Of a DNA stretch of 64,000 nucleotides, positions 15,267-23,183 are shown piece after piece (positions within the stretch are counted from its first letter, which is position 1; every line of letters begins with the position of its first letter). A program made the translations under genes and the position numbers. This DNA comes from an uncultured Ruminococcus sp. (GTDB lineage Bacteria; Bacillota; Clostridia; Lachnospirales; Lachnospiraceae). The stretch covers positions 1-64,000 of the forward strand of contig FMEL01000016.1 of assembly GCA_900066355.1 (NCBI GenBank), read 5' to 3'. The notes under the pieces are model-generated. The model was not told the DNA's origin, did not search any database, and saw nothing but the letters and a program-made list of their open reading frames with translations.

Positions 15267-17490
15267 ACATCTGAAAACAATATCCAAAGGACAGAGCTGG
15301 ATACCGGCATTTATTACACTTGGATTTCTTCTGGCATTTCCGGTGACTGGTATGGTAAAGCTGAGTTCCTGGAGGGATCTGCAATACTCAGATTTACAAA
15401 TTCAGATTTTGTATAACAATTTGTGGAAAGATGGTTTTGTGCTGTCGGGTCTGATCATTGCATCCATAGCGGCTTTCATAAACAGTGTGAACGGATTCAT
15501 TTATCTGTATTCTGGTAAAAAAACAGATTTTTATCATGGACTTCCGATAAAAAGAGTAGAACTGTTTCTGGAAAGAGTAGTTTCAGGACTGGTATATTAT
15601 CTGATACCGTATATCATCACAGAGTTTCTGATGATCTGTATTGGAGCAGCACGAGGATTTTTCAGCCTGAATATTATGGGGATGGCAGTCAGGATGCTTT
15701 TCCTGCATCTCATCATCTACCTGGTGATCTATTTCAGTATTGTGCTGGTAATCAGTGTGACGGGAAATATGCTGATGGGTATTCTGTGTCTGGGAGGTAT
15801 GTACCTGTATGGGATTGTACTCAATTTGCTCCTTGTAGCCTATGGACGGTCATTTTGGCATACCTTCTTCTCAGAATATCAGTATGGTGGCTTTAATACA
15901 CTCCTGCACACTGCATCTCCGGGAACGCTGATCCTCAGTATGGTTAGTGCCTATGCGGAGGGAAAGGCAGGAAAATTACTTATAGCAGTCATTATCCTTG
16001 GTGTTGTACTTGGAGTTATGGCATGGGCTGCATATAAGAAAAGACCATCAGAATCGGCTGGAAAATCCATGGTTTATCCGTGGGTTTCAATCATAGTAAA
16101 ATTTATGATAGTGGTACCGGGCGGCCTTGCAGTTGGCTGGATATTCTATTCGCTTACTACCGGAAAAGTCAGAATTCTCTGGTGGATTTTCGGAATGATT
16201 CTTGGAACAGTCGTAATACACGGGTTGTTAGAAACAATATATCAGATGAGTTTTCAGGGATTTTTTGCAAAAAAATTACAGCTGGTAATTGCAGGAGTAC
16301 TTGTAGCAGCTTGTGCGCTTATCTTTCAGAAAGACCTGCTGCATTTTGACAGCTATATTCCGAAACAGGAAGATATTGCATCCATGAATCTCAACATGAT
16401 GTCTTTTGATCAGGACTATTATGAGAATGTCCAAAAGACAAAAGATGGAGACTATGAAATAACAGATGCAAATAGCTGGGCTGAGTCTGCTATGGCATTT
16501 ACCGGTAAAAATGGTATAGGCGACCAGACTTATAAAGCTCTTCAGGATATCGTTGCCGGCAATCCGAAAAGTGAGGCAATCGACGGAGATTATACATATT
16601 ATACAAGTATAAAATACACACTTAAATCTGGAAAAGAAATCTATCGAAAATACTGTATAGAGACGGAAAACTTAAGTGCTCTTGTAAAAGGATTATATGA
16701 GGAAGAAAATCTGAAAGAACAGAAATTTGGTTTCCTTGATCTTGATCAGAAATATCTGAAAAATATTGGACTGAATGATGCAAGCGGAAATGGATTCAGT
16801 ATCTTCCAGAATGATCCTGATAAAATAAAGCAACTCCTTGAAGCGATGAAGAAGGATGTCGATGCTGCAACAGCAGAAGATTTTATGCAGACACCTGAGG
16901 TGAAAATTGATTTTGCTTATCAGCTTCCTGGTAAACAGAATGTGAATAATATGATACCAGGAAATACGAATACAGATGTGCAGTATGCAGAATGGATCGT
17001 TGGTATATATCCTTCATTTAAAAATACTCTTGCAATTCTTAAGGAAACAGGTTATCCTCTGACGGTAGAAGATCTGGATATTGAAAAGATCATGCTGAAC
17101 TATTTTAATGATGAGGATGGACAGCAGGAAGATGTGGCTTATGAAAATCCAGAAGAAATAAAAGCTCTGAAAGAGGCATTGACTGTAAGATACAATGGAT
17201 ATGCTGACAAAGATTCAGAAATCTATCAGAATATTTATGTATCAGTGTTTACAGATAAAGGCGAGGCTGTGAATACATATGGACTGAAGACAGAAAAACT
17301 TCCTGATTTCGTAAAAGAAAAGATTACAGAGCTGGGAATCATACAGAGTAGTATGCAGGTGGATGCACCGGTGACAAAAGAAGAGACAGTGTATACAGAT
17401 GATGAGGAAGATGTGGTAACACAGGCAATTATCGGAGGGGCAGATGCACCTTCAGAAATATATCTGGATAGTACTGTTGAATCAGAATAA
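15241..17490 (+). CDS. ABC transporter permease with large extracytoplasmic C-terminal region
   Basis: A 749-residue membrane protein. Start 15241 is chosen because GGAGGT lies eight bases upstream; a GTG seven codons earlier overlaps the site. About eight hydrophobic segments fill the first 370 residues (the permease part), and the last 375 residues are hydrophilic and probably outside, with aromatic and charged residues but no motif I can name. The end carries 'IIGGADAPSEIYL', close to the GGADGPT motif of sodium-pump decarboxylase beta subunits. It partners the overlapping ATPase gene. The size is well above the typical YtrC/D permease. Confidence 0.85.
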   Translation: MKSRIFSSKHLKTISKGQSWIPAFITLGFLLAFPVTGMVKLSSWRDLQYSDLQIQILYNNLWKDGFVLSGLIIASIAAFINSVNGFIYLYSGKKTDFYHGLPIKRVELFLERVVSGLVYYLIPYIITEFLMICIGAARGFFSLNIMGMAVRMLFLHLIIYLVIYFSIVLVISVTGNMLMGILCLGGMYLYGIVLNLLLVAYGRSFWHTFFSEYQYGGFNTLLHTASPGTLILSMVSAYAEGKAGKLLIAVIILGVVLGVMAWAAYKKRPSESAGKSMVYPWVSIIVKFMIVVPGGLAVGWIFYSLTTGKVRILWWIFGMILGTVVIHGLLETIYQMSFQGFFAKKLQLVIAGVLVAACALIFQKDLLHFDSYIPKQEDIASMNLNMMSFDQDYYENVQKTKDGDYEITDANSWAESAMAFTGKNGIGDQTYKALQDIVAGNPKSEAIDGDYTYYTSIKYTLKSGKEIYRKYCIETENLSALVKGLYEEENLKEQKFGFLDLDQKYLKNIGLNDASGNGFSIFQNDPDKIKQLLEAMKKDVDAATAEDFMQTPEVKIDFAYQLPGKQNVNNMIPGNTNTDVQYAEWIVGIYPSFKNTLAILKETGYPLTVEDLDIEKIMLNYFNDEDGQQEDVAYENPEEIKALKEALTVRYNGYADKDSEIYQNIYVSVFTDKGEAVNTYGLKTEKLPDFVKEKITELGIIQSSMQVDAPVTKEETVYTDDEEDVVTQAIIGGADAPSEIYLDSTVESE

Positions 17491-17499
17491 GGAGTATAT

Positions 17500-18273
17500 A
17501 TGGCAAAGGCAGTGAGGCTGGATAAGTTTCTCGCAGATGCGGGAAAGGGAACCAGAAGTGAAGTGAAAAAATTCATACAGAAAGGGCAGGTTCAGGTGAA
17601 CGGTGTACCGGCGAAGAAACCGGAGATGAAAGTCGATCCGGAGAATGATGTGGTTGTGCTTTCGGGGGAAACTGTTGGTGTGGCACCGGAATTTGTCTAT
17701 TATCTTCTGAACAAACCTGCCGGCTGCGTCAGTGCCACAGAAGATTGCAATGACAGAACAGTTATGGAATATGTACCATCTGACAGGAAGGGGCTTTTTC
17801 CGGTAGGAAGACTTGACAAAGATACCGAAGGATTACTTCTTATTACGGATGACGGTATGCTGGCACATGAGCTTCTTGCACCGGGAAAACATGTGGACAA
17901 AACATATTTTGTCCGCGTGGAGGGAAAGCTTACGGTGGAAAATATTCGTAATCTCGAAAATGGTGTGGATATCGGCGAAGAAAAACTGACCATGCCTGCG
18001 AAGGTTGAGATAGTTGGCGGGAGCTGGGAAGGTGCCGGTGGTATGCAGCCTGGTCGTGTGCGCATAGAAAATCTGCCGGAAGTGTATACAGAATTGCATC
18101 TGACAATTCACGAAGGCAAGTTTCATCAGGTCAAGAGGATGATGGCAGCAGTCGGAAACCCAGTCATCTACCTCAAGAGAATCTCCATGGGTCCGCTTAC
18201 CCTCCCCGACAATCTCAAGAAAGGTGAGTGCCGTCCCCTGACTGAGGAAGAACTTTTACGGTTGAAGGGATAG
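17500..18273 (+). CDS. rRNA pseudouridine synthase (RsuA/RluB family)
   Basis: A 257-residue enzyme that isomerises uridine in rRNA. An N-terminal S4 RNA-binding domain (about 5-50: 'RLDKFLADAG..TRSEVKKFIQKGQVQVNG') precedes the catalytic domain, where the active Asp lies in 'VGRLDKDTEGLLLITDDG' (about 105-122). 'KPAGCVSAT' and the C-terminal 'EGKFHQVKRMM' blocks support RsuA/RluB/RluF over RluA. RsuA (16S) versus RluB (23S) cannot be settled from sequence reading. It begins 9 bases after the permease stop with GGAG upstream, so it may be part of that transcript or follow it by read-through. Confidence 0.92.
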   Translation: MAKAVRLDKFLADAGKGTRSEVKKFIQKGQVQVNGVPAKKPEMKVDPENDVVVLSGETVGVAPEFVYYLLNKPAGCVSATEDCNDRTVMEYVPSDRKGLFPVGRLDKDTEGLLLITDDGMLAHELLAPGKHVDKTYFVRVEGKLTVENIRNLENGVDIGEEKLTMPAKVEIVGGSWEGAGGMQPGRVRIENLPEVYTELHLTIHEGKFHQVKRMMAAVGNPVIYLKRISMGPLTLPDNLKKGECRPLTEEELLRLKG

Positions 18274-18443
18274 CGTTATCGCCACTAAATGTGTTTGCTG
18301 TGTTTTTAATTGCATTTTGCCGGTATCAGTATGATGCAGTTACCGATTAGTTCGTCAGACCGTTGCTCTGGTCTGCGAGGCAATATGTGAACGGCATCGT
18401 GCGTGAACATGGTAAAATCCAGCAAAAATATACCGAAAACTGC
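18274..18443 (+). other. Intergenic stretch upstream of rpsB promoter
   Basis: No gene seen. A small perfect hairpin, CAGACC/GGTCTG at 18356-18375, has no T-run after it. A 72-codon open frame from 18363 crosses the promoter and leader of rpsB and is not considered real. Confidence 0.6.
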
Positions 18444-18471
18444 GAAAACCCTCTTTACACGGAGGGTTTTC
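18444..18471 (+). terminator. Hairpin terminator upstream of rpsB
   Basis: GAAAACCCTC and GAGGGTTTTC form a perfect 10-bp stem with an 8-base loop. The T residues are inside the stem. It would stop read-through from the pseudouridine synthase, and it overlaps the -35 of the rpsB promoter. Confidence 0.6.
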
Positions 18472-18483
18472 CTATGCTATACT
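18454..18483 (+). promoter_or_regulatory. rpsB-tsf promoter
   Basis: TTTACA, 18 bases, TATACT preceded by TGC (extended -10). The -35 lies in the loop and arm of the hairpin above. Confidence 0.7.
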
Positions 18484-18489
18484 CTAGGA

Positions 18490-18621
18490 GTTGCAATGTG
18501 CGCACTGACGCACAAATAAAAAGTCACGTACAGAGATTCCGATGGATGGTGCCCTTACGGTGTGAGGTTGGGTCCGGATAGAAAATGATCTGTACGGAAG
18601 AATTTAACCAAAAAGGAGAAC
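18490..18621 (+). ncRNA. Structured 5' leader of rpsB-tsf
   Basis: The transcript leader of about 130 bases holds a perfect small hairpin (GTGCG/CGCAC, 18498-18513) and then a larger element closed by CGTACAGA (18527-18534) and TCTGTACG (18589-18596), with internal CCG/CGG pairing and a loop rich in GGT/GTG. Such a conserved-looking fold directly before rpsB suggests feedback control by ribosomal protein S2, as in other ribosomal protein leaders. This is inferred from position and pairing; I could not test it against a covariance model. Confidence 0.6.
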
Positions 18622-18625
18622 AAAC

Positions 18626-19354
18626 ATGAGCGTTATTTCAATGAAACAGCTTTTGGAAGCAGGTGTTCATTTCGGACATCAGACAAGAAGATGGAACCCT
18701 AAAATGGCTCCGTACATCTACACAGAAAGAAACGGTATCTACATCATCGACCTTCAGCAGTCTGTAGGTATGGTAGACGATGCTTACAATGCAGTAGCTG
18801 ACATCGTAGCTAATGGCGGCAACATCCTTTTCGTTGGAACTAAGAAACAGGCTCAGGATGCTATCAAAGCAGAAGCAGAGCGTTGCGGACAGTTCTATGT
18901 AAACGAAAGATGGCTTGGTGGTATGCTTACAAACTTCAAGACAATCCAGAGCCGTATTGCAAGACTGAAACAGATCGAAGCTATGGAAGCTGATGGAACT
19001 TTCGAAGTACTTCCAAAGAAAGAAGTTATTGAATTAAGAAAAGAACTTGCTAAACTGCAGAAAAACCTTGGCGGTATCAAAGAGATGAAACGTCTTCCGG
19101 ACGCAATCTTCATCGTTGATCCTAAGAAAGAAAGAATCTGCGTTCAGGAAGCTCATACATTAGGTATTCCGCTTATCGGTATCTGCGATACAAACTGTGA
19201 TCCGGAAGAACTTGATTATGTAATCCCGGGTAACGATGATGCTATCCGTGCCGTAAAACTGATCGTTTCCAAAATGGCAGATGCTGTTATCGAAGCAAAT
19301 CAGGGAACAACAGAAGCTGAAGAAGCAGAAGTTGAAGAAGCTACAGAGGAATAA
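18626..19354 (+). CDS. rpsB: 30S ribosomal protein S2
   Basis: A 242-residue ribosomal protein S2. Family blocks 'LLEAGVHFGHQTRRWNPKM' region, 'LFVGTKKQAQ', 'RWLGGMLTNFKTI' and 'DTNCDP..DYVIPGNDDA' are all present. The last 20 residues are Glu-rich and not conserved. Codon use is strongly biased, as expected for a highly expressed gene. AAAGGAG lies before ATG. It is co-transcribed with tsf, the usual bacterial order. Confidence 0.98.
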   Translation: MSVISMKQLLEAGVHFGHQTRRWNPKMAPYIYTERNGIYIIDLQQSVGMVDDAYNAVADIVANGGNILFVGTKKQAQDAIKAEAERCGQFYVNERWLGGMLTNFKTIQSRIARLKQIEAMEADGTFEVLPKKEVIELRKELAKLQKNLGGIKEMKRLPDAIFIVDPKKERICVQEAHTLGIPLIGICDTNCDPEELDYVIPGNDDAIRAVKLIVSKMADAVIEANQGTTEAEEAEVEEATEE

Positions 19355-19381
19355 TTGATTTAATTCCAGGAGGAGAATACA

Positions 19382-20323
19382 ATGGCTATTACAGCAGCTC
19401 AGGTAAAAGAATTAAGAGAAATGACCGGTGCCGGAATGATGGATTGTAAGAAAGCTCTTACAGCTACAGAAGGCGATATGGACAAAGCAGTAGAATTCCT
19501 GCGTGAAAAAGGTCTTGCTACAGCTCAGAAGAAAGCAGGCCGTGTTGCAGCAGAAGGTCTTTGCAAGACACTCGTTGCTGATGACGCTAAGAACGCAGTT
19601 GTTGTAGAAGTTAACTCTGAGACAGACTTCGTTGCTAAAAACGAAAAATTCCAGAACTATGTTGCAGATGTTGCAGCACAGGCACTTACTACTTCCGCAG
19701 CAGATATCGATGCTTTCCTTGCAGAGCCATGGGCACTTGATACAACTAAGACTGTAAAAGAAGCTCTTGCAGCTCAGGTTGCAGTTATCGGCGAGAACAT
19801 GAACATCAGAAGATTCGCTCAGGTAAAAGAAGACAATGGTTTCGTTGCTTCCTATACACATATGGGTGGAAAAATCGGCGTTCTTGTAGACGTTGAGACA
19901 GATGTTGTTAACGATGCAGTTCAAGAAATGGCTAGAAACGTAGCAATGCAGATCGCAGCTCTGAAACCGCAGTACACAAGCGACAGCGAAGTAAGTGCTG
20001 AATACATCGAACATGAAAAAGAAATCCTTCTTGCTCAGATCCAGAACGATCCAAAAGAATCCCAGAAACCGGAAAAGGTTATCCAGGGTATGATCACTGG
20101 ACGTATCAAGAAAGAACTCAAAGAAATCTGCCTTCTTGACCAGGTATACGTTAAAGCAGAAGACGGAAAACAGTCCGTTGGTAAATACGTAGAAGAAGTT
20201 GCAAAAGCAAACGGCGCTAAGATCACAATCAAAGGTTTCGTTCGTTACGAGACAGGTGATGGTATCGAAAAACGTCAGGATGATTTTGCAGCAGAAGTTG
20301 CAGCTCAGGTTGCAGGTAAATAA
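19382..20323 (+). CDS. tsf: Translation elongation factor Ts
   Basis: A 313-residue EF-Ts, the exchange factor that reloads EF-Tu with GTP. The UBA-like N-terminal domain ('VKELREMTGAGMMDCKKAL', about 9-27) is followed by the core with 'VEVNSETDFVAKN' (about 78-90), which contacts EF-Tu, and 'ASYTHMGGKIGVLV'. Length is standard. AGGAGG precedes the ATG and a terminator follows the stop, so rpsB-tsf is a complete two-gene operon. Confidence 0.98.
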   Translation: MAITAAQVKELREMTGAGMMDCKKALTATEGDMDKAVEFLREKGLATAQKKAGRVAAEGLCKTLVADDAKNAVVVEVNSETDFVAKNEKFQNYVADVAAQALTTSAADIDAFLAEPWALDTTKTVKEALAAQVAVIGENMNIRRFAQVKEDNGFVASYTHMGGKIGVLVDVETDVVNDAVQEMARNVAMQIAALKPQYTSDSEVSAEYIEHEKEILLAQIQNDPKESQKPEKVIQGMITGRIKKELKEICLLDQVYVKAEDGKQSVGKYVEEVAKANGAKITIKGFVRYETGDGIEKRQDDFAAEVAAQVAGK

Positions 20324-20360
20324 TCTGTAAAGCTCAGATTTATCTTTTAATTTAACTATT

Positions 20361-20422
20361 AAAGGGCCGGAAAGTCTTATGAACACTCTGTTTCAGAGCA
20401 GAATAAGCTTTTGGGCCTTTTT
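20361..20422 (+). terminator. Terminator after tsf
   Basis: AAAGGGCC pairs with GGGCCTTT around an inner branched stem (CTTAT/ATAAG and CTCTG/CAGAG), followed by T residues. Confidence 0.75.
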
Positions 20423-20603
20423 ATGTACTGGAAACAAAAACAAGCAGACAAAATATCTTGTGATTTTGTTTGTTTTGATAGATAATATATTTAATGTTGT
20501 TGCGTTTGCTTTTACAGAGCTGTTTGGTAAGTAGGGCAGGCGAAAACATTTAAAGTTATTTAGAGTGTTGAGGAAGACGTCTGATTTAAGGGAGAGGAAA
20601 CAA

Positions 20604-21533
20604 ATGAAAGTTCTGGAAATCATATCACCAGTACTGGTAATGATCATTCTTGGTATTTTATGCCGGAAATGGAAATTGCTGAACAAGAACGGCATCGACA
20701 GCATGAAAGCACTGGTTACAAATATCATGCTTCCTGTGGCAATCTTTCATGCACTGGCGACATCGGATTATGGAGCAGAAACGGCAAAGCTGGTCGGGAT
20801 CATGTTCATCATGTTGGTTGTATCTTTTGGCATCGGATTTCTTATGAAGCCGCTTATGACAGAAAATTACCGCAAGTATCTGCCATTTATGGTCAGTGTG
20901 TATGAGGGCGGCTCGATGGCATATCCTCTGTACACAAGTCTCTGTGGACAGGATAACCTGTCACAGATCGCAGTTCTTGATATTGCGGGACTGCTTTTTG
21001 GATTCAGTATTTATATGGGAATGCTTGGCCAGACCGAGAACGGTGAGAAGATTAATGTAAAGAATCTTGCAGTAAGTGCAGTAAAAACACCGGCATTTAT
21101 CGCAAGTGTTCTGGGAATCATTGCGGGATTGACAGGCGTGATCAAACTTCTGCTTGCAAGCCCGGCAGGCGGGATTTATACAAGCGTCGAGAGTATTCTG
21201 ACTACAGCTTTGACGGCAATCATTCTGATTGTAGTAGGTTTCAGCATGGAACTGACACAGGAACTTTTTGGACCGTGTGTTCGGACGATCGTGATGCGTA
21301 TTGTGCTGCAGGCAGTTATGATCGTGTGTGTCCTTCTGGCGGTACATAGTTTTATCGGAAGTAATAAATTACTGGACCTGGCAGTGATTACCTATATGTC
21401 CGCACCGGCTACGTTCAGTATGCAGACTTTCCTTAAGCGTGAAGACGGAAGCGCATATGTATCTACGACAAATTCGCTGTATTGTATTGTGTCGGTCGTG
21501 GTGTATATGATCCTTGCGTTTTTTACATATTAA
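20604..21533 (+). CDS. Auxin efflux carrier (AEC) family transporter
   Basis: A 309-residue membrane protein with about ten hydrophobic segments in two halves, and the family's 'GILCRKWKLLN' and 'GIDSMKALVTNIMLPVAIF' blocks near the N-terminus. AEC members in bacteria move small carboxylates such as malate or malonate; the substrate here is not evident. Start 20604 follows GGGAGAGG; the upstream ATG at 20565 lacks a ribosome site. Stand-alone gene, with a long hairpin after it. Confidence 0.88.
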   Translation: MKVLEIISPVLVMIILGILCRKWKLLNKNGIDSMKALVTNIMLPVAIFHALATSDYGAETAKLVGIMFIMLVVSFGIGFLMKPLMTENYRKYLPFMVSVYEGGSMAYPLYTSLCGQDNLSQIAVLDIAGLLFGFSIYMGMLGQTENGEKINVKNLAVSAVKTPAFIASVLGIIAGLTGVIKLLLASPAGGIYTSVESILTTALTAIILIVVGFSMELTQELFGPCVRTIVMRIVLQAVMIVCVLLAVHSFIGSNKLLDLAVITYMSAPATFSMQTFLKREDGSAYVSTTNSLYCIVSVVVYMILAFFTY

Positions 21534-21551
21534 AATAGAGAATAATTATAA

Positions 21552-21590
21552 ACAAGCGCCATACGGAGCAGAAAACCGTATGGCGCTTGT
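21552..21590. terminator. Perfect 15-bp hairpin after the AEC gene
   Basis: ACAAGCGCCATACGG and CCGTATGGCGCTTGT pair perfectly around a 9-base loop. The T-run is poor on the plus strand (TTGTTGG) and better on the minus strand, but there is no minus gene nearby. Confidence 0.7.
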
Positions 21591-21647
21591 TGGATGTATT
21601 GTATATAGTGAAAAGATGAGCTAAATATTACCGGCAAATGGAAGGAA

Positions 21648-21902
21648 TTGCAATACCGAACTCAGGCAGAATGGGTCATGCCGGAATCAGCAAAACTGCG
21701 TACATCAGAAAAAGAAGAACGTCTCAAAGAATACCGCCTGCAGATGGCATGCACTATGCTGAAAAACACCTCTGAGACGATTATGACAGTTTCCCAGAAC
21801 TGCGGGTTTCACTCTGCCAGCTATTTCGGCAAAGTTTTTCGCAGTCAGATGGGATGTACGCCGTATGAATTTAAGAATAAGATCGGAACCGGAAACCTTT
21901 GA
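21648..21902 (+). pseudogene. AraC-family regulator remnant (C-terminal HTH only)
   Basis: The frame encodes 84 residues whose last 60 are a typical AraC C-terminal helix-turn-helix: 'RLKEYRLQMACTMLK', 'IMTVSQNCGFHSASYFGKVF' region and 'MGCTPYEFKNK'. A complete AraC DNA-binding domain needs about 100 residues with two HTH motifs, and most regulators add a sensor domain; here the first HTH and everything before are missing. No promoter or ribosome site precedes it. It is best read as a decayed gene fragment. Confidence 0.75.
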
Positions 21903-21950
21903 CTAAACTCTCAGCGACATATATAAACAGTATCGGATCATGTTTGTCGA

Positions 21951-21979
21951 TTGACAACAAAAGCATGGCTTGCTACACT
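21951..21979 (+). promoter_or_regulatory. Promoter of the carbonic anhydrase-like gene
   Basis: TTGACA, 17 bases, TACACT with a TGC extension, 43 bases before the start codon at 22022. This rules out a start further upstream. Confidence 0.85.
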
Positions 21980-22021
21980 GAAATCATACTGGCAAAATTG
22001 CAGAAATCAGAGGAAGATACA

Positions 22022-22525
22022 ATGAATTATAAAAGTGTAAAAATATCAGAAGATGCGAGAATTGCAAAACAGTCGGCAATCATGGGTGATGTGACGATTG
22101 GGCGTGACAGTTGTGTGCTTTCTTTTGCTGTGATCCGTGGGGATGAAGCTCCGGTTGTGATTGGGGAAGAGTCAAATATTCAGGAAAACTGTACGGTTCA
22201 TGTGAGCCGTAACATGCCGGTTTGTATCGGAAATAATGTTACAGTGGGACATAATGCAGTGATTCATGGCTGTACGATTGGGGACAGAACGCTGATTGGA
22301 ATGGGGGCAGTGATACTTGACGGTGCAAAGATTGGAAATGACTGTATTATAGGAGCAGGAAGTCTTGTGACGAAGAATACTGTGATACCAGATGGCTCTC
22401 TTGTGATGGGAAGTCCGGCAAAAATCAGACGGAACCTTACCTGGGAAGAAAAACTGGGGATTCTTGAGAACAGCAAAGAGTATGTTTCCGTGGCCAGAGA
22501 GATGCAGGAGCAGGGAGTATTATAA
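22022..22525 (+). CDS. Gamma-carbonic anhydrase-like hexapeptide-repeat protein
   Basis: A 167-residue left-handed beta-helix protein with many [IV]G-x4 hexapeptide turns. His60, His77 and His82 ('NCTVHV', 'VTVGHNAVIHGC') match the three zinc or iron ligands of gamma-carbonic anhydrases, so hydration of CO2 is possible; many YrdA/PaaY-type relatives have other or no known activity. GAGGAAG lies just before ATG 22022, and the promoter ends 43 bases upstream. It may be transcribed with the GNAT gene 60 bases downstream. Confidence 0.9.
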   Translation: MNYKSVKISEDARIAKQSAIMGDVTIGRDSCVLSFAVIRGDEAPVVIGEESNIQENCTVHVSRNMPVCIGNNVTVGHNAVIHGCTIGDRTLIGMGAVILDGAKIGNDCIIGAGSLVTKNTVIPDGSLVMGSPAKIRRNLTWEEKLGILENSKEYVSVAREMQEQGVL

Positions 22526-22584
22526 ATTGCTGTGAACGGAGTGTACAGTAACTATTATAATTTATAGAGAGCGAGGATAAATAC

Positions 22585-23073
22585 ATGTCCTGTACAATAA
22601 GAAAAGCTACACCGTGGGATCTTCCGAGAATCCGGGAAATCTACGAGGTGGCAAGACAGTTTATGAGAAAAAACGGCAACCATTCACAGTGGGGGAAAGG
22701 TGACGAACCAGAAGCTCTGATAGAGGAAGATATCTGTCAGGGAAATTTGTATGTACTGGAGGAAGCGGACATTCATGCAGTATTCGCCTTTATTATAGGA
22801 GAAGATCCGACCTATCAGGAGATAGAAGAAGGAAACTGGAAGTCAGAGGAACCTTATGCTGCCGTGCATCGTGTAGCCAGCGACGGAACAGTGCAGGGCG
22901 TTCTTGGTCATGTCATGGATTACTGCAGCGCACAAGTGCCGCATATTCGGATCGATACACATACGGATAACAAAGTAATGCAGCACGTATTGGAAAAATA
23001 CGGTTTTGTAAGCTGCGGCATCGTACATGTCCCGGATGGAAGCCCGCGTATTGCATACGAACTGCTCCCATAA
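22585..23073 (+). CDS. GNAT family N-acetyltransferase
   Basis: A 162-residue acetyltransferase fold. It begins with the GNAT beta1-alpha1 pattern ('IRKATPWDLPRIREIYEVA'), has 'VHRVASDGTVQGVLGHVMDY' as the acetyl-CoA pyrophosphate-binding region (the usual RxxGxG/A is weak), and ends with 'RIDTHTDNKVMQHVLEKYGF.SCG', a common signature of this subgroup. The target amine is unknown. The ribosome site is weak (GCGAGG). Confidence 0.9.
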   Translation: MSCTIRKATPWDLPRIREIYEVARQFMRKNGNHSQWGKGDEPEALIEEDICQGNLYVLEEADIHAVFAFIIGEDPTYQEIEEGNWKSEEPYAAVHRVASDGTVQGVLGHVMDYCSAQVPHIRIDTHTDNKVMQHVLEKYGFVSCGIVHVPDGSPRIAYELLP

Positions 23074-23183
23074 TATGTTCTTTGATAAAAACTTGCATTA
23101 TCCTGTGGAAAGGAACATAATGTCAAAGTCGGCATGACCGCCGGTAAAGTTTGGAAATGAATTATGGGGGAGTTGAGTGAAAA

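Noticed and set aside
18363..18581. A 72-codon open frame upstream of rpsB
   Set aside because: It runs through the rpsB promoter and structured leader, has no ribosome site and no recognisable protein features.
19412..20386. A 324-codon minus-strand frame opposite tsf, with a Cys/Phe-rich product
   Set aside because: Shadow of a strongly codon-biased gene; the composition is not protein-like and no start signal exists.
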